Notes under the pieces: model-generated
Databases searched by the model: none
What the model was told of the DNA's origin: nothing
What the model saw: the letters and a program-made list of their open reading frames with translations, nothing else
Shown: positions 16,678-24,672 of the stretch, piece by piece
How positions within the stretch are numbered: position 1 is the stretch's first letter
Layout: every line of letters begins with the position of its first letter
NCBI GenBank assembly: GCA_044348085.1
Contig: JBIKTM010000001.1
Location: 1-64,000, forward strand
Source: Verrucolacustris sp044348085
Lineage (GTDB): Bacteria > Verrucomicrobiota > Verrucomicrobiia > Methylacidiphilales > Verrucolacustridaceae
Direction: 5' to 3'
Length of the DNA: 64,000 nucleotides
Translations under genes and position numbers: made by a program

Positions 16678-18171
16678 TTAGCGGAGGGAAATGACAATCC
16701 CGCCCAAAGCGATGATCGCAATCAGAACCAACAACCAAGCTATCTGGCGTTCCGAGATCGTCTGTGCCGTACCCACATTCCCACCCGTACTCCGCCCCTT
16801 GATCCTACCTTTTTTCAAGAACCCGTCATAATGCCTCTGCAAAAGATAGGTTTCGGCCTGTCGCATTGTGTCCAACATCACCCCGACGATAATCAACAAT
16901 CCAGTTCCACCGAAAAACTGAGCTGTAATGCTGGGCACTCCCAGGAAGTTTTGCACCAACATAGGAAGGACAGCCAGCGCAGTGAGGAAGATGGCTCCCG
17001 CAAAAGTAAGGCGTGTCATCGCATAATCCAGAAATTGTGCTGTGGTCTCACCAGGCCGAATTCCCGGGATAAAACCTCCATGGCGTTTCATGTCATCTGC
17101 GATCTGAATCGGGTTAAACACCATCGCAACCCAGAAATAGGAGAAGAAAAAGATCATTCCTGCGTAGAGCACATAGTGAAGAGTCCCCGTGGCCAATGCG
17201 GCAGCGATTCGATTTGCCGTGGGGGAACCTGGAAAAAGGAACCCAATGATACTTGCAGGGAATAGGAGAATTGCGTTCGCAAAGATAATCGGCATCACAC
17301 CAGCGTAGTTCACCTTCAGAGGAAGGAATGAGGTCTGCCCGCCATACACACGATTTCCCCGGACCTGTTTCGCATACTGTACACTCACTTTTCGTAATGC
17401 CTGAGTCAGAGCAATTGTGGATGCAATAACCACAAAAAGAAAAGCAAGGAGCAGAAAGAGAATGAATGGACTGATCGGATCACGCCCACTGCCAGCAGGA
17501 GGGACAAACACCTGCCACCCTGCAACTAGTGCAGCGGGAAGCCGTGCCACGATTCCTATCGTGATGATGAGGGAAATACCATTTCCAATGCCCTTTTCCG
17601 TAACCTGCTCACCAATCCACATCAGTAGCATCGTTCCAGCCGTAAGTGTAATGACCGTCATCGCCCGAAACGCGAAGCCAGGCTCAGGAACGAGAGGTCC
17701 TAACCGCTGAATCACCTGATCAATACCCGAGAAAATTGGGATTTTTGACGGATTTTCAAAACTTGTCGCGAGGAGATATCCTTGAACGACGCAAAGGATC
17801 AAAGTGCCCCATCTCGTGTACTGGGTAATCTTCTGCCTGCCTCCCTCTTCTCGAACCATTTTGCCAAGGGAAGGTATGACCCCAGTGGCCAACTGCATCA
17901 CAATACTCGCACTGATGTACGGCATGATCGTTAAGGAGAAGATCGCACAATTTTCCAACGCACCACCGCTAAACAAATTAAACAGCCCGATTACACTCCC
18001 TTGATCCTGCTGATCCACCACCTGTCGGAAAAACTCCCCCAACACCAATGGATTAATTCCAGGACAAGGGATCGACGCACCAATCCGAACGACAACAATC
18101 AGAGCCAGCGTGAAAATAATCCGATGCCGGAGTTCCGGAATCTTAAAGCAGTTGAAAAGGGCGTGAAGCAT
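16678..18171 (-). CDS. secY: Protein translocase subunit SecY
   Basis: A 497-residue ten-helix channel protein. The start MLHALFNCFKIPELRHRIIFTLALIVVVRIGASIPCPG (in part) is typical. Plug and pore helices, the loop with the conserved Arg (ALRKVSVQYAKQVRG) and FMPGIRPG-type loop (GGFIPGIRPGETT) are present. It forms the SecYEG channel in the inner membrane; secE lies in the same large block. The periplasmic segment near residues 25-75 is longer than in E. coli. Confidence 0.98.
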   Translation of the reverse strand: MLHALFNCFKIPELRHRIIFTLALIVVVRIGASIPCPGINPLVLGEFFRQVVDQQDQGSVIGLFNLFSGGALENCAIFSLTIMPYISASIVMQLATGVIPSLGKMVREEGGRQKITQYTRWGTLILCVVQGYLLATSFENPSKIPIFSGIDQVIQRLGPLVPEPGFAFRAMTVITLTAGTMLLMWIGEQVTEKGIGNGISLIITIGIVARLPAALVAGWQVFVPPAGSGRDPISPFILFLLLAFLFVVIASTIALTQALRKVSVQYAKQVRGNRVYGGQTSFLPLKVNYAGVMPIIFANAILLFPASIIGFLFPGSPTANRIAAALATGTLHYVLYAGMIFFFSYFWVAMVFNPIQIADDMKRHGGFIPGIRPGETTAQFLDYAMTRLTFAGAIFLTALAVLPMLVQNFLGVPSITAQFFGGTGLLIIVGVMLDTMRQAETYLLQRHYDGFLKKGRIKGRSTGGNVGTAQTISERQIAWLLVLIAIIALGGIVISLR

Positions 18172-18195
18172 GGCCCGAAATTCGCCGCTAAGGGC

Positions 18196-18642
18196 TTAAC
18201 GCTTCAGCAGGGTAACTTTTGCCCCTGCCGCTTCGAGCGCGCTTTTGGCTGCACCACTAGCCGCATGCACTTCGAGAATCAGATTTTTAGGTTTCAGTTT
18301 TCCACCACCCAGAATCTTAATTCCAGCCCAATCGCCCTTAACTAATCCAACCTGACGGAGGCTTGCTTCATCTACTTTCGCTCCATCGGAAAAAAGGTCC
18401 AAACTGTTTAGGTTCACAGGGGCAAAGCGCTGCGTAAAAACAGCGTTATTAAATCCTCTTTTCGGTATGCGCCGGATAAGAGGCATCTGACCTCCTTCAA
18501 AACCCAGTCGCAGACTTCCTCCCGAACGGGCTTTCTGACCCTTGTGCCCCTTTCCTGAAGTTTTTCCCTTACCCGAGCTTTCGCCGGATCCAAGACGTTT
18601 GCGACGATGCCGAGCCCCAGGACGTGGAACGGTAGTGCTCAT
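18196..18642 (-). CDS. rplO: 50S ribosomal protein L15
   Basis: A 148-residue L15. Its Gly-rich N-terminal arm (GSGESSGKGKTSGKGHKGQKARSGG, in part) threads 23S rRNA, followed by LGFEGGQMPLIRRIPKRGFNN and the C-terminal globular part. It overlaps rpsE by 4 bases (ATGA), so no L30 gene lies between them. Confidence 0.97.
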   Translation of the reverse strand: MSTTVPRPGARHRRKRLGSGESSGKGKTSGKGHKGQKARSGGSLRLGFEGGQMPLIRRIPKRGFNNAVFTQRFAPVNLNSLDLFSDGAKVDEASLRQVGLVKGDWAGIKILGGGKLKPKNLILEVHAASGAAKSALEAAGAKVTLLKR

Positions 18643-19271
18643 GAGGATGCCCCCACAGCCACCGCTTTCGATGGACGTTTCTTGCCACGTAGTTCCAAAA
18701 TTTGAGTCCGAGTCCGGAGCTTGGAAAGTGCATCCACAGTTGCTTTGACGACGTTTGCCGCGTTACTGGAACCCATCGACTTAGCCAAAACATCCTTTAC
18801 GCCAGCGGCCTCCAGAACAGATCGGACTCCACCACCCGCAATCAGACCCGTTCCCAACGAAGCAGGGCGAAGAAGCACCCTTCCCCCTCCGAAAGAACCG
18901 TTCACCTCATGCGGCAACGTGCTGGGCCCGATATTGTAGGCAAAAAGATTTTTCTTTGCGTTTTCTGTTCCCTTGCGAATGGCCTCTGAGACCTCCCGGG
19001 CCTTTCCAAAACCAACTCCCACCTTCCCCTTCTTATCTCCAACAACAAGTAGCGCACTAAAGCTAAACCTACGGCCACCTTTCACTACCTTGGCACATCG
19101 ATTGACGAAAACGACTTTTTCGAACATGTCGGATGGTGTCCGTGTTCGCTCACGACGATTGTTAGTAGGCTCTGACTTGGGAATGAATTCAGACGTTTTG
19201 GAAAACGCTTTCTCTGAAATCACTTCCGCAGGAAGGGTAGGTTCTTCGACGATGGGGGTTACTTCGCTCAT
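18639..19271 (-). CDS. rpsE: 30S ribosomal protein S5
   Basis: A 210-residue S5. The double-stranded RNA-binding domain (FEKVVFVNRCAKVVKGGRRFSFSALLVVGD) starts near residue 49, after a 45-residue acidic/Ser-rich extension. The C-terminal domain has LRPASLGTGLIAGGGVRSVLEAAG. S5 contributes to decoding fidelity and mRNA entry. GAGG lies 8 bases before the ATG. Confidence 0.97.
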   Translation of the reverse strand: MSEVTPIVEEPTLPAEVISEKAFSKTSEFIPKSEPTNNRRERTRTPSDMFEKVVFVNRCAKVVKGGRRFSFSALLVVGDKKGKVGVGFGKAREVSEAIRKGTENAKKNLFAYNIGPSTLPHEVNGSFGGGRVLLRPASLGTGLIAGGGVRSVLEAAGVKDVLAKSMGSSNAANVVKATVDALSKLRTRTQILELRGKKRPSKAVAVGASS

Positions 19272-19284
19272 TCCATATACCTCA

Positions 19285-19650
19285 TTAGAATTTCAAACCA
19301 GCTTGCCGAGCAGCCTCAGCAAAGGCTTTCACTTTACCATGATACAAAAATCCACCCCGATCAAAAACAACAGCAGAAATTCCCTTTTTGGAAGCCCGCT
19401 CTGCAACCTCTTTACCCATTTTGGCTGCACCAGCCACATTCGCACGCACGCCCTTCTTCAAGGACTCCTCTAGGGTCGAAACTGCCGCTAAAGTCTTTCC
19501 AGCGTTATCATCCACAACCTGCGCATAAATATTTTTTCCACTAAAAGATACGCAAAGCCGAGGTTTCGTTGCATCTCCACGAAGCCGAAGACGAATCCTC
19601 TTGTGGATTCGAACCCGTCTTTCCCGGCGATATTTAGATGGATTAGGCAT
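19285..19650 (-). CDS. rplR: 50S ribosomal protein L18
   Basis: A 121-residue L18, which carries 5S rRNA to the large subunit. Markers are RRERRVRIHKRIRLRL, RLCVSFSGKNIYAQVVDD and the C-terminal VVFDRGGFLYHGKVKAFAEAARQAGLKF pattern. Normal length. It sits between rplF and rpsE as in the classical spc operon. Confidence 0.98.
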   Translation of the reverse strand: MPNPSKYRRERRVRIHKRIRLRLRGDATKPRLCVSFSGKNIYAQVVDDNAGKTLAAVSTLEESLKKGVRANVAGAAKMGKEVAERASKKGISAVVFDRGGFLYHGKVKAFAEAARQAGLKF

Positions 19651-19659
19651 AAATCAATT

Positions 19660-20208
19660 TTAGGCAGACTTACTCTGAGCTGTCTTGCCCTCCTTGCGTC
19701 GAATTGTTTCACCTGAGTACCGCACCCCTTTGCCCTTGTAGGGCTCGGGAGGATGATAACCGCGGATGTCCGCACAAACCGCTCCGACCAACTGTTTGTC
19801 CGAACCTTCAACAAGAAGACGCGTATTATCCGTAACCGTTACCTTGATTTCAGGAGGTAGCGGATACTCAATCGGATGTGATTTCCCAAGATTGAGTACC
19901 AGCTTTTTGCCCTGAACATTGGCTTTAAATCCTACCCCGTGAATTTCAAGGTTCTTGCTGTATCCAACACTCACCCCAGTCACCACATTCTGGACTAAAC
20001 TCCGGGCCAACCCGTGCATGGAACGAGCTTGGCGTTCTTCGCTGTCCCGTGTGACCTGAATCTTGCCCGCATCAATCTTGGCACTGATTTGAGGCGGAAG
20101 TTCCATACCCAACTTGCCCTTAGGACCCTCCGCTTTAAAGCGTCTTCCCTCCATCGCCACTTTGACGTTAGCAGGGACCAAGATCGGTTGATTGCCTACG
20201 CGCGACAT
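19660..20208 (-). CDS. rplF: 50S ribosomal protein L6
   Basis: A 182-residue L6 with two similar alpha/beta domains. It opens MSRVGNQPILVPANVKV and has the C-terminal rRNA-binding signature PEPYKGKGVRYSGETIRRKEGK. L6 lies near the factor-binding stalk base. Its start follows the rpsH stop by a single base. Confidence 0.98.
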   Translation of the reverse strand: MSRVGNQPILVPANVKVAMEGRRFKAEGPKGKLGMELPPQISAKIDAGKIQVTRDSEERQARSMHGLARSLVQNVVTGVSVGYSKNLEIHGVGFKANVQGKKLVLNLGKSHPIEYPLPPEIKVTVTDNTRLLVEGSDKQLVGAVCADIRGYHPPEPYKGKGVRYSGETIRRKEGKTAQSKSA

Positions 20209-20209
20209 A

Positions 20210-20608
20210 TTACCAGACCACGAGGAGAAGCTCCCCGCCTACATTTTGTTTTTTGGCATCTTCACCCGTAAGCACACCCTGCGGGGTCGACAAAATAGAA
20301 ATGCCCAAACCGCCCAAATATTTCGGAATCTCCTTGGCCCCGACATACCTTCGCAAGCCTGGCTTCGACAGACGGCGAATACAGGTAATCGCCTTACCGC
20401 TTCGCACAGTCCCTGTTTTCATCGCAATGTGGAAATCTGTGTGCTTTCCATTTTTCTTCAGTTCGAAATCCTCAATGAAGCCCTCTTTCTTTAAAATCGC
20501 GAGTACGCTTCCGCGCATCTTGGAGTGCTTCGCCTTCACAGTCTTTAATCCTGCCGTGGAGGCATTGCGGATCTGAGTAAGGAAATCAGCTAATGGATCG
20601 GTAACCAT
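20210..20608 (-). CDS. rpsH: 30S ribosomal protein S8
   Basis: A 132-residue S8. It begins VTDPLADFLTQIRNAS after Met and ends with the conserved rRNA-binding part KPGLRRYVGAKEIPKYLGGLGISILSTPQGVLT. S8 binds helix 21 of 16S rRNA and in E. coli represses the spc operon through rplE mRNA. It starts 4 bases after the rpsN stop. Confidence 0.98.
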   Translation of the reverse strand: MVTDPLADFLTQIRNASTAGLKTVKAKHSKMRGSVLAILKKEGFIEDFELKKNGKHTDFHIAMKTGTVRSGKAITCIRRLSKPGLRRYVGAKEIPKYLGGLGISILSTPQGVLTGEDAKKQNVGGELLLVVW

Positions 20609-20612
20609 AGAA

Positions 20613-20798
20613 CTACCAGCTCGCTTTCGTTACGCCAGGCACCTCGCCTCGCAAGGCCATCTCACGAAATTGAATACGACTCACCCCAAAACGACGGATA
20701 TAACTCCTACGTCTCCCAGTGATCGAGCACCGGTTATACTTCCGGGTCGAAAACTTAGGGGTCTTTTTCTGCTTAAGCCGCCAACACTTCTTGGCCAT
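20613..20798 (-). CDS. rpsN: 30S ribosomal protein S14, short form without zinc ligands
   Basis: A 61-residue S14 of the short, normally zinc-binding class, ending RGEVPGVTKASW. In that class four cysteines (C24, C27, C40, C43) bind zinc; here they are Cys24, Thr27, Ser40 and Gln43, so three of four are gone while length and fold positions stay. The protein binds the 16S 3' domain. AAGGAG lies 7 bases before the ATG. The first 26 bases overlap the end of rplE in another frame. Confidence 0.95.
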   Translation of the reverse strand: MAKKCWRLKQKKTPKFSTRKYNRCSITGRRRSYIRRFGVSRIQFREMALRGEVPGVTKASW

Positions 20799-21381
20799 CT
20801 GTCTTCTCCTTATTGCCGGTTTTTGCGGCGTCTTGGGTTCTTACGATGAAAGGCATTCCCATCAAAGAAAGCATCTCACGAGTCTCTTCACGCTCTTTTC
20901 CCGATGTCACAAAGGTAACGTCAAAACCAAGGTTCCGCTTCACACGATCGATTTCGATCTCAGGAAAAATGGAATGATCTTTGACGCCTAAGGTGTATGC
21001 ACCGCGACCATCAAAACCACCATTTGGAATACCCCGGAAATCGCGGATTCGCGGCAAGGCGGCACGAATAAATCGTAGAAGAAAATCATACATAATCTTT
21101 CCGCGAAGCGTGACCTTGCAGCCGATTTCCTGATGAAGTCGCAAGTTGAAATTAGAGATGCTCTTTTTCGATTTGGTTTTGATGGGTTTTTGACCCGTGA
21201 TCATCGTCAAATCATGTACCGCATCCTCAAGTGCTACCTTAATATCCGTCAAGGATCCCACAGAGCAGTTCAGCACAATCTTCTCAAGCTTGGGAACTTG
21301 GTGCAGGTTCGTATAACCACGATTTTTCATCATCGCAGGAACGACTGTTTTTAAATAATGAACTTTAAGATCGTTTTCCAT
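20773..21381 (-). CDS. rplE: 50S ribosomal protein L5
   Basis: A 202-residue L5, which binds 5S rRNA and touches the P-site tRNA. Markers are LEKIVLNCSVGSLTDIK, a TGQKPIKTKSKKSISNFNLR segment and IPNGGFDGRGAYTLGVKDHSIFPEI. The family usually ends shortly after MGMPF; here about 25 extra residues (RTQDAAKTGNKEKTDGQEV) follow and run into rpsN. Confidence 0.97.
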   Translation of the reverse strand: MENDLKVHYLKTVVPAMMKNRGYTNLHQVPKLEKIVLNCSVGSLTDIKVALEDAVHDLTMITGQKPIKTKSKKSISNFNLRLHQEIGCKVTLRGKIMYDFLLRFIRAALPRIRDFRGIPNGGFDGRGAYTLGVKDHSIFPEIEIDRVKRNLGFDVTFVTSGKEREETREMLSLMGMPFIVRTQDAAKTGNKEKTDGQEVLAA

Positions 21382-21384
21382 GGC

Positions 21385-21666
21385 CTACTTCTTTCCCTTG
21401 GTCTCTTTCTTCTTTTTTTCCGTACGGGCGGCTTTAGGGCGGTTCACTAAGCGAAGATTCGATATGTGAATCGTGCCCTCACGCTCCATCACCCCACCTT
21501 TGGGGTTATCTTGCGTTGGGCGCACATGCTTTTTGATCATGTTTACACCCTCAATCAAAGCCCTGAACGAATCTGTCTTCACCTCGAGAATCTTCCCCTT
21601 GCGACCCTTTTGGGACCCGCTGATCACTTCGACTTCGTCCCCTTTATGTACATGAAATCCATTCAT
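21385..21666 (-). CDS. rplX: 50S ribosomal protein L24
   Basis: 93 residues from ATG 21666 (a GTG lies directly before it; GAGGA upstream). The KOW motif is VHKGDEVEVISGSQKGRKGKILEV, followed by KKHVRPTQDNPKGGVMEREGTIHISNL. L24 starts large-subunit assembly at the 5' end of 23S rRNA. The tail is lysine-rich. Confidence 0.97.
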   Translation of the reverse strand: MNGFHVHKGDEVEVISGSQKGRKGKILEVKTDSFRALIEGVNMIKKHVRPTQDNPKGGVMEREGTIHISNLRLVNRPKAARTEKKKKETKGKK

Positions 21667-21676
21667 CACATATTCC

Positions 21677-22042
21677 TCACAGCACCTCTGGTGCTAACGA
21701 TACAATTTTCATGAAATTTTTCTCACGCAACTCACGGGCTACAGGACCAAAGATACGCGTACCACGGGGATTTGAATCCTTATCAATGATCACCGCAGCG
21801 TTACTATCGAAACGCAGATAGGAACCATCGTTACGGCGAATCGGATATTTCGTGCGGACGATCACGGCGCGGACAACCTCACTTTTTTTGACCGTTCCAT
21901 CTGGAGCCGCCTCTTTAACGTTCGCTGTCACAATATCCCCAATCTTGGCGATCAAGGTTTTACGCCCAATCACACCAATCATCGTCGCTTTGCGAGCGCC
22001 CGTGTTATCCGCGATGTTCAACCAGGAACGAATCTGGATCAT
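21677..22042 (-). CDS. rplN: 50S ribosomal protein L14
   Basis: 121 residues from ATG 22042, which overlaps the rpsQ stop (ATGA) with GGAGG upstream. It opens MIQIRSWLNIADNTGARK and has VVRAVIVRTKYPIRRNDGSYLRFDSNAAVII in pieces, ending EKNFMKIVSLAPEVL. L14 forms an intersubunit bridge. Highly conserved and full length. Confidence 0.98.
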   Translation of the reverse strand: MIQIRSWLNIADNTGARKATMIGVIGRKTLIAKIGDIVTANVKEAAPDGTVKKSEVVRAVIVRTKYPIRRNDGSYLRFDSNAAVIIDKDSNPRGTRIFGPVARELREKNFMKIVSLAPEVL

Positions 22043-22329
22043 ACCCCGACCTCCAAAGGCGCTTCCGCCTGCTTGACGACTTCCACAAGACGCCAACGCT
22101 TCAAGCGACTCAAAGGGCGACACTCAATGATTCGCACGGTGTCCCCCTGCTTGGCCTTCTTTTCCTCGTCATGGGCATAAAACTTCTTCTGAAGACGGAT
22201 GATCTTCTTGTACTTGGGGTGAGGCATACGACGCTCGACTCGAACCACAATGGTCTTTTCCATTTTGGCCGAAACCACTTCGCCGATCCGCTCCTTTAGA
22301 ACGGTTACTTTTTCCTGTGCTTGGCTCAT
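22039..22329 (-). CDS. rpsQ: 30S ribosomal protein S17
   Basis: A 96-residue S17, an OB-fold binder of 16S helices 7 and 11. The core is GEVVSAKMEKTIVVRVERR, then HPKYKKIIRLQKKFYAHDE and VRIIECRPLSRLKRWRLVEVV. Start and stop both overlap neighbours by 4 bases. The tail after residue 85 is unconserved. Confidence 0.97.
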   Translation of the reverse strand: MSQAQEKVTVLKERIGEVVSAKMEKTIVVRVERRMPHPKYKKIIRLQKKFYAHDEEKKAKQGDTVRIIECRPLSRLKRWRLVEVVKQAEAPLEVGV

Positions 22330-22538
22330 CCTTTACCTTTCGCCGCAGTTTGAATGCGGGACTCCGATCGCGCAGTTTCAATGCGTGCGATCGTTTTGCG
22401 TATTTCACGCAGGCGACTGGGTTTTTCAACCTGCCCAACCTGCTGCTGGATACGAAGTTGGAAACGCTCCCGGCGAAGTTCTTCCGCCTTGCGATCCAGC
22501 TCTGCGGGCTTCAGCCCACGAAATTCTTCAATCTTCAA
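22326..22538 (-). CDS. rpmC: 50S ribosomal protein L29, TTG start
   Basis: The start is set at TTG 22538: GGAAG lies 8 bases upstream and TTGA overlaps the rplP stop in the same way as the other couplings here. This gives 70 residues, the normal length, beginning MKIEEFRGLKPAELDRKAEEL. L29 sits at the tunnel exit and helps recruit trigger factor and SRP. An ATG 24 codons further up (22610) would lie wholly inside rplP and add non-family sequence. Confidence 0.93.
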   Translation of the reverse strand: MKIEEFRGLKPAELDRKAEELRRERFQLRIQQQVGQVEKPSRLREIRKTIARIETARSESRIQTAAKGKG

Positions 22539-22960
22539 AATACTAACTTCCTTTCTCGGGTAATGAAACGAGTGGCCATCGGCAACTTGCTGGCGGCCAG
22601 TCGGAAACACTCCTTCGCGTCGGCCTCCAAAAGACCGTCGAGCTCAAAAAGGATAGTCCCTGGCTTAATAACTGCCACCCAAAACTCAGGCTGTCCTTTC
22701 CCCTTACCCATTCGTGTTTCAGGGGGTCGGGCGGTAACAGACTTATCGGGGAAAATGCGAATCCACAATTTACCCTTTCGATTCATGTTGCGGGTCAGCG
22801 CAACACGGGCCGCCTCAATTTGAATATTGGTCAGCCAGCAACGATCCAAAGACTGCAGTCCGAAGCTTCCGAAAGCTAAGGTGATGCAGCGGGTCGCAAA
22901 ACCCTTGCGACTCCCTCGTTGGGTTTTTCTAAATTTTACGCGTTTTGGGACAAGTGCCAT
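22535..22960 (-). CDS. rplP: 50S ribosomal protein L16
   Basis: A 141-residue L16 (MALVPKRVKFRKTQRGSRKG, FGSFGLQSLDRCWLTNIQIEAARVA in parts). It contacts the A-site tRNA elbow and organises the peptidyl-transferase centre. The conserved RMGKGKGQPEFWVA loop with the Arg that is hydroxylated in E. coli is present. Confidence 0.98.
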   Translation of the reverse strand: MALVPKRVKFRKTQRGSRKGFATRCITLAFGSFGLQSLDRCWLTNIQIEAARVALTRNMNRKGKLWIRIFPDKSVTARPPETRMGKGKGQPEFWVAVIKPGTILFELDGLLEADAKECFRLAASKLPMATRFITRERKLVF

Positions 22961-22978
22961 AAAGAATCTAGCGGCCGA

Positions 22979-23611
22979 TTAGGCCGACTCCTCCGGTAAA
23001 CAGATCCATACCTTCACTCCGATTTTTCCTGCAACAGTGTGAGCTTCCGCAAATCCATAGTCGATGTTGGCGCGGAGCGTGTGAAGGGGGACTTTTCCTT
23101 CGTGATACTGCTCCGTACGCGCGATTTCGCCTCCCCCTAAACGTCCACCCACACGAACTTTTACACCCGCAGCACCAAAATCCAACGTTGTCTGTAACGC
23201 TTTTTTCATAGCTCGTCGGAAGGAGACACGACGCTCCAGCTGAAGTGCAATATTTTCGGCTACCAGCTGAGCATCCAATTCAGGATTTTTGATCTCTTTC
23301 ACATCGATCAAGAGCTCGCGATTGGGAGTCAGGGCTTGAGTATCTTCCCGCAACTTGTCCAGTTCACTGGCCTTGCGCCCAATGACCAATCCAGGGCGGG
23401 CTGTGTGCAGAGTCACGCGAACACGGTTCGATGCGCGCTCAATGACAACTTTTGATATGGCAGCACTTTCCAGACGCTTCTTGATGAAGGCACGAATCTG
23501 GAAATCCTCATGAAGATAAATCGGGAAGTTTTTCTTGTTGGCATACCAAACCGAACTCCAGTTACGCCGGAGCGGTAGGCGAAATCCCATTGGATGTGTC
23601 TTTTGTCCCAT
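22979..23611 (-). CDS. rpsC: 30S ribosomal protein S3
   Basis: A 210-residue S3. It opens MGQKTHPMGFRLPLRRNW. The KH domain includes VIERASNRVRVTLHTARPGLVIGRKASELDKL, and the C-terminal domain has GRLGGGEIARTEQYHEGKVPLHTLRANIDYG. It lines the mRNA entry channel. It starts 6 bases after the rplV stop. Confidence 0.98.
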   Translation of the reverse strand: MGQKTHPMGFRLPLRRNWSSVWYANKKNFPIYLHEDFQIRAFIKKRLESAAISKVVIERASNRVRVTLHTARPGLVIGRKASELDKLREDTQALTPNRELLIDVKEIKNPELDAQLVAENIALQLERRVSFRRAMKKALQTTLDFGAAGVKVRVGGRLGGGEIARTEQYHEGKVPLHTLRANIDYGFAEAHTVAGKIGVKVWICLPEESA

Positions 23612-23617
23612 AACGTT

Positions 23618-24034
23618 CTATGCCTTCGACGTGGCTTTCGCCTTCGTCCCTTTCTTTTCTTTCTTTGCCGGATTCAGTTCTGATTCCGAAAACTCCCTTA
23701 GGGTGACCCTAATGTGACTGGTTCGTTTCCGGATTGGGCCTGCACTTCCACGAGCCTTGGGTTGAAACCGGTGGAAAGTCGAACCCTCTCCAACCATAAC
23801 CTCATGAACCTTCAACTTATCGGCAGGAATCGAGTGGTTGTTCTCTCCATTGGCTACTGCAGATCGCAACGTCTGGAGAAGAAGTCGGGCTGATTTCTGA
23901 GGCGCAAAGCTCAAGCGTGCATCCGCTTCCTTCACGGAAAGCCCACGCATGGCTCGCGCAATATCACGGATCTTAAACGCGGACATCCGCGCATATTTCA
24001 TTTCGGCTCTAGCCGTTCGAATTTCACTGCTCAT
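23618..24034 (-). CDS. rplV: 50S ribosomal protein L22
   Basis: A 138-residue L22. The core is ARMSAFKIRDIARAMRGLSVKEADARL and the tunnel-lining hairpin is near GEGSTFHRFQPKARGSAGPIRKRTSHI, the loop involved in macrolide response. Its ATG overlaps the stop of the secreted-protein gene (ATGA), so translation of this essential gene probably follows that of its odd neighbour. Confidence 0.97.
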   Translation of the reverse strand: MSSEIRTARAEMKYARMSAFKIRDIARAMRGLSVKEADARLSFAPQKSARLLLQTLRSAVANGENNHSIPADKLKVHEVMVGEGSTFHRFQPKARGSAGPIRKRTSHIRVTLREFSESELNPAKKEKKGTKAKATSKA

Positions 24035-24672
24035 TTTTGTGCTAAAACCGCAACGCGGTCCCCCACTTGGATTTGAATGTCTTCCCCCAGCTGCTCGGGT
24101 AGACCGGCAGAAATTAATTCACGCACTTCTAAAAGCCGGCAGCTACCGATCACCTTATCCCCTCGAAGAATTCGGAAGGGCATTCCCTCTTTGGCGCCTT
24201 GGAGACGACCCAAATTCATAACGATCGATTGCTGTTCGTGATCCACAGCCACAATCTGCGCGTCGGCAAGACCACGAGCCATAGGCCGAGGATTGTTATT
24301 TTTTTGAATCTCACTCCACACACGTTTCTCCGTTTCGAAGTTCGCTCGTGCAACCGCTTTCTTTGCAGGCAGAGATTCCCCTGCCCAAGCGGCAGCAGCT
24401 TCCATGACTTTTACAGTCTGCTCAACAATCGCTTTTCCAAAACGCTCCGCCCGAATCAATTCACCCGAAAGCCGAGCCACCTGATCATGACTATCTCGCA
24501 CGTCGTTACTTAAGGAGGAAATTCCCAAAATCTCATCCCTTCGCTGAAGTTCCAGCCATGCAGCTCGGTAGGCTTTCGCTTCCGCTTGCGCCATTTGTAG
24601 TTCATTCGCGCTAGGGGCCGCCTGCGACAAACTCGTAATGAGGGCAATACTTAGGGCAGTCGTGAATTTCAT
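24031..24672 (-). CDS. Secreted coiled-coil protein of unknown function inside the S10 operon
   Basis: A 213-residue protein not related to any ribosomal family I know. Residues 1-20 form a signal peptide (MKFTTALSIALITSLSQA, cut near APSA). Residues 22-125 are helical and probably coiled-coil. Residues about 138-213 make a compact beta-rich domain with GLADAQIVAVDHEQQSIVMN, a GAKEGMPFRILRG turn and a closing QIQVGDRVAVLA strand. A similar Gly-rich pattern is one I associate with exported proteins of Planctomycetes and Verrucomicrobia; that is recollection. The ATG shares one base with the rpsS stop (TAATG) and the stop shares ATGA with rplV, so it is translated as part of the ribosomal chain. 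Function unknown. Confidence 0.85.
   Translation of the reverse strand: MKFTTALSIALITSLSQAAPSANELQMAQAEAKAYRAAWLELQRRDEILGISSLSNDVRDSHDQVARLSGELIRAERFGKAIVEQTVKVMEAAAAWAGESLPAKKAVARANFETEKRVWSEIQKNNNPRPMARGLADAQIVAVDHEQQSIVMNLGRLQGAKEGMPFRILRGDKVIGSCRLLEVRELISAGLPEQLGEDIQIQVGDRVAVLAQK

Noticed and set aside
24031..24672. The rpsS-rplV insertion as a transposon or foreign cassette
   Set aside because: No inverted or target repeats, no transposase, and exact overlap with both neighbours argue for a long-settled gene.
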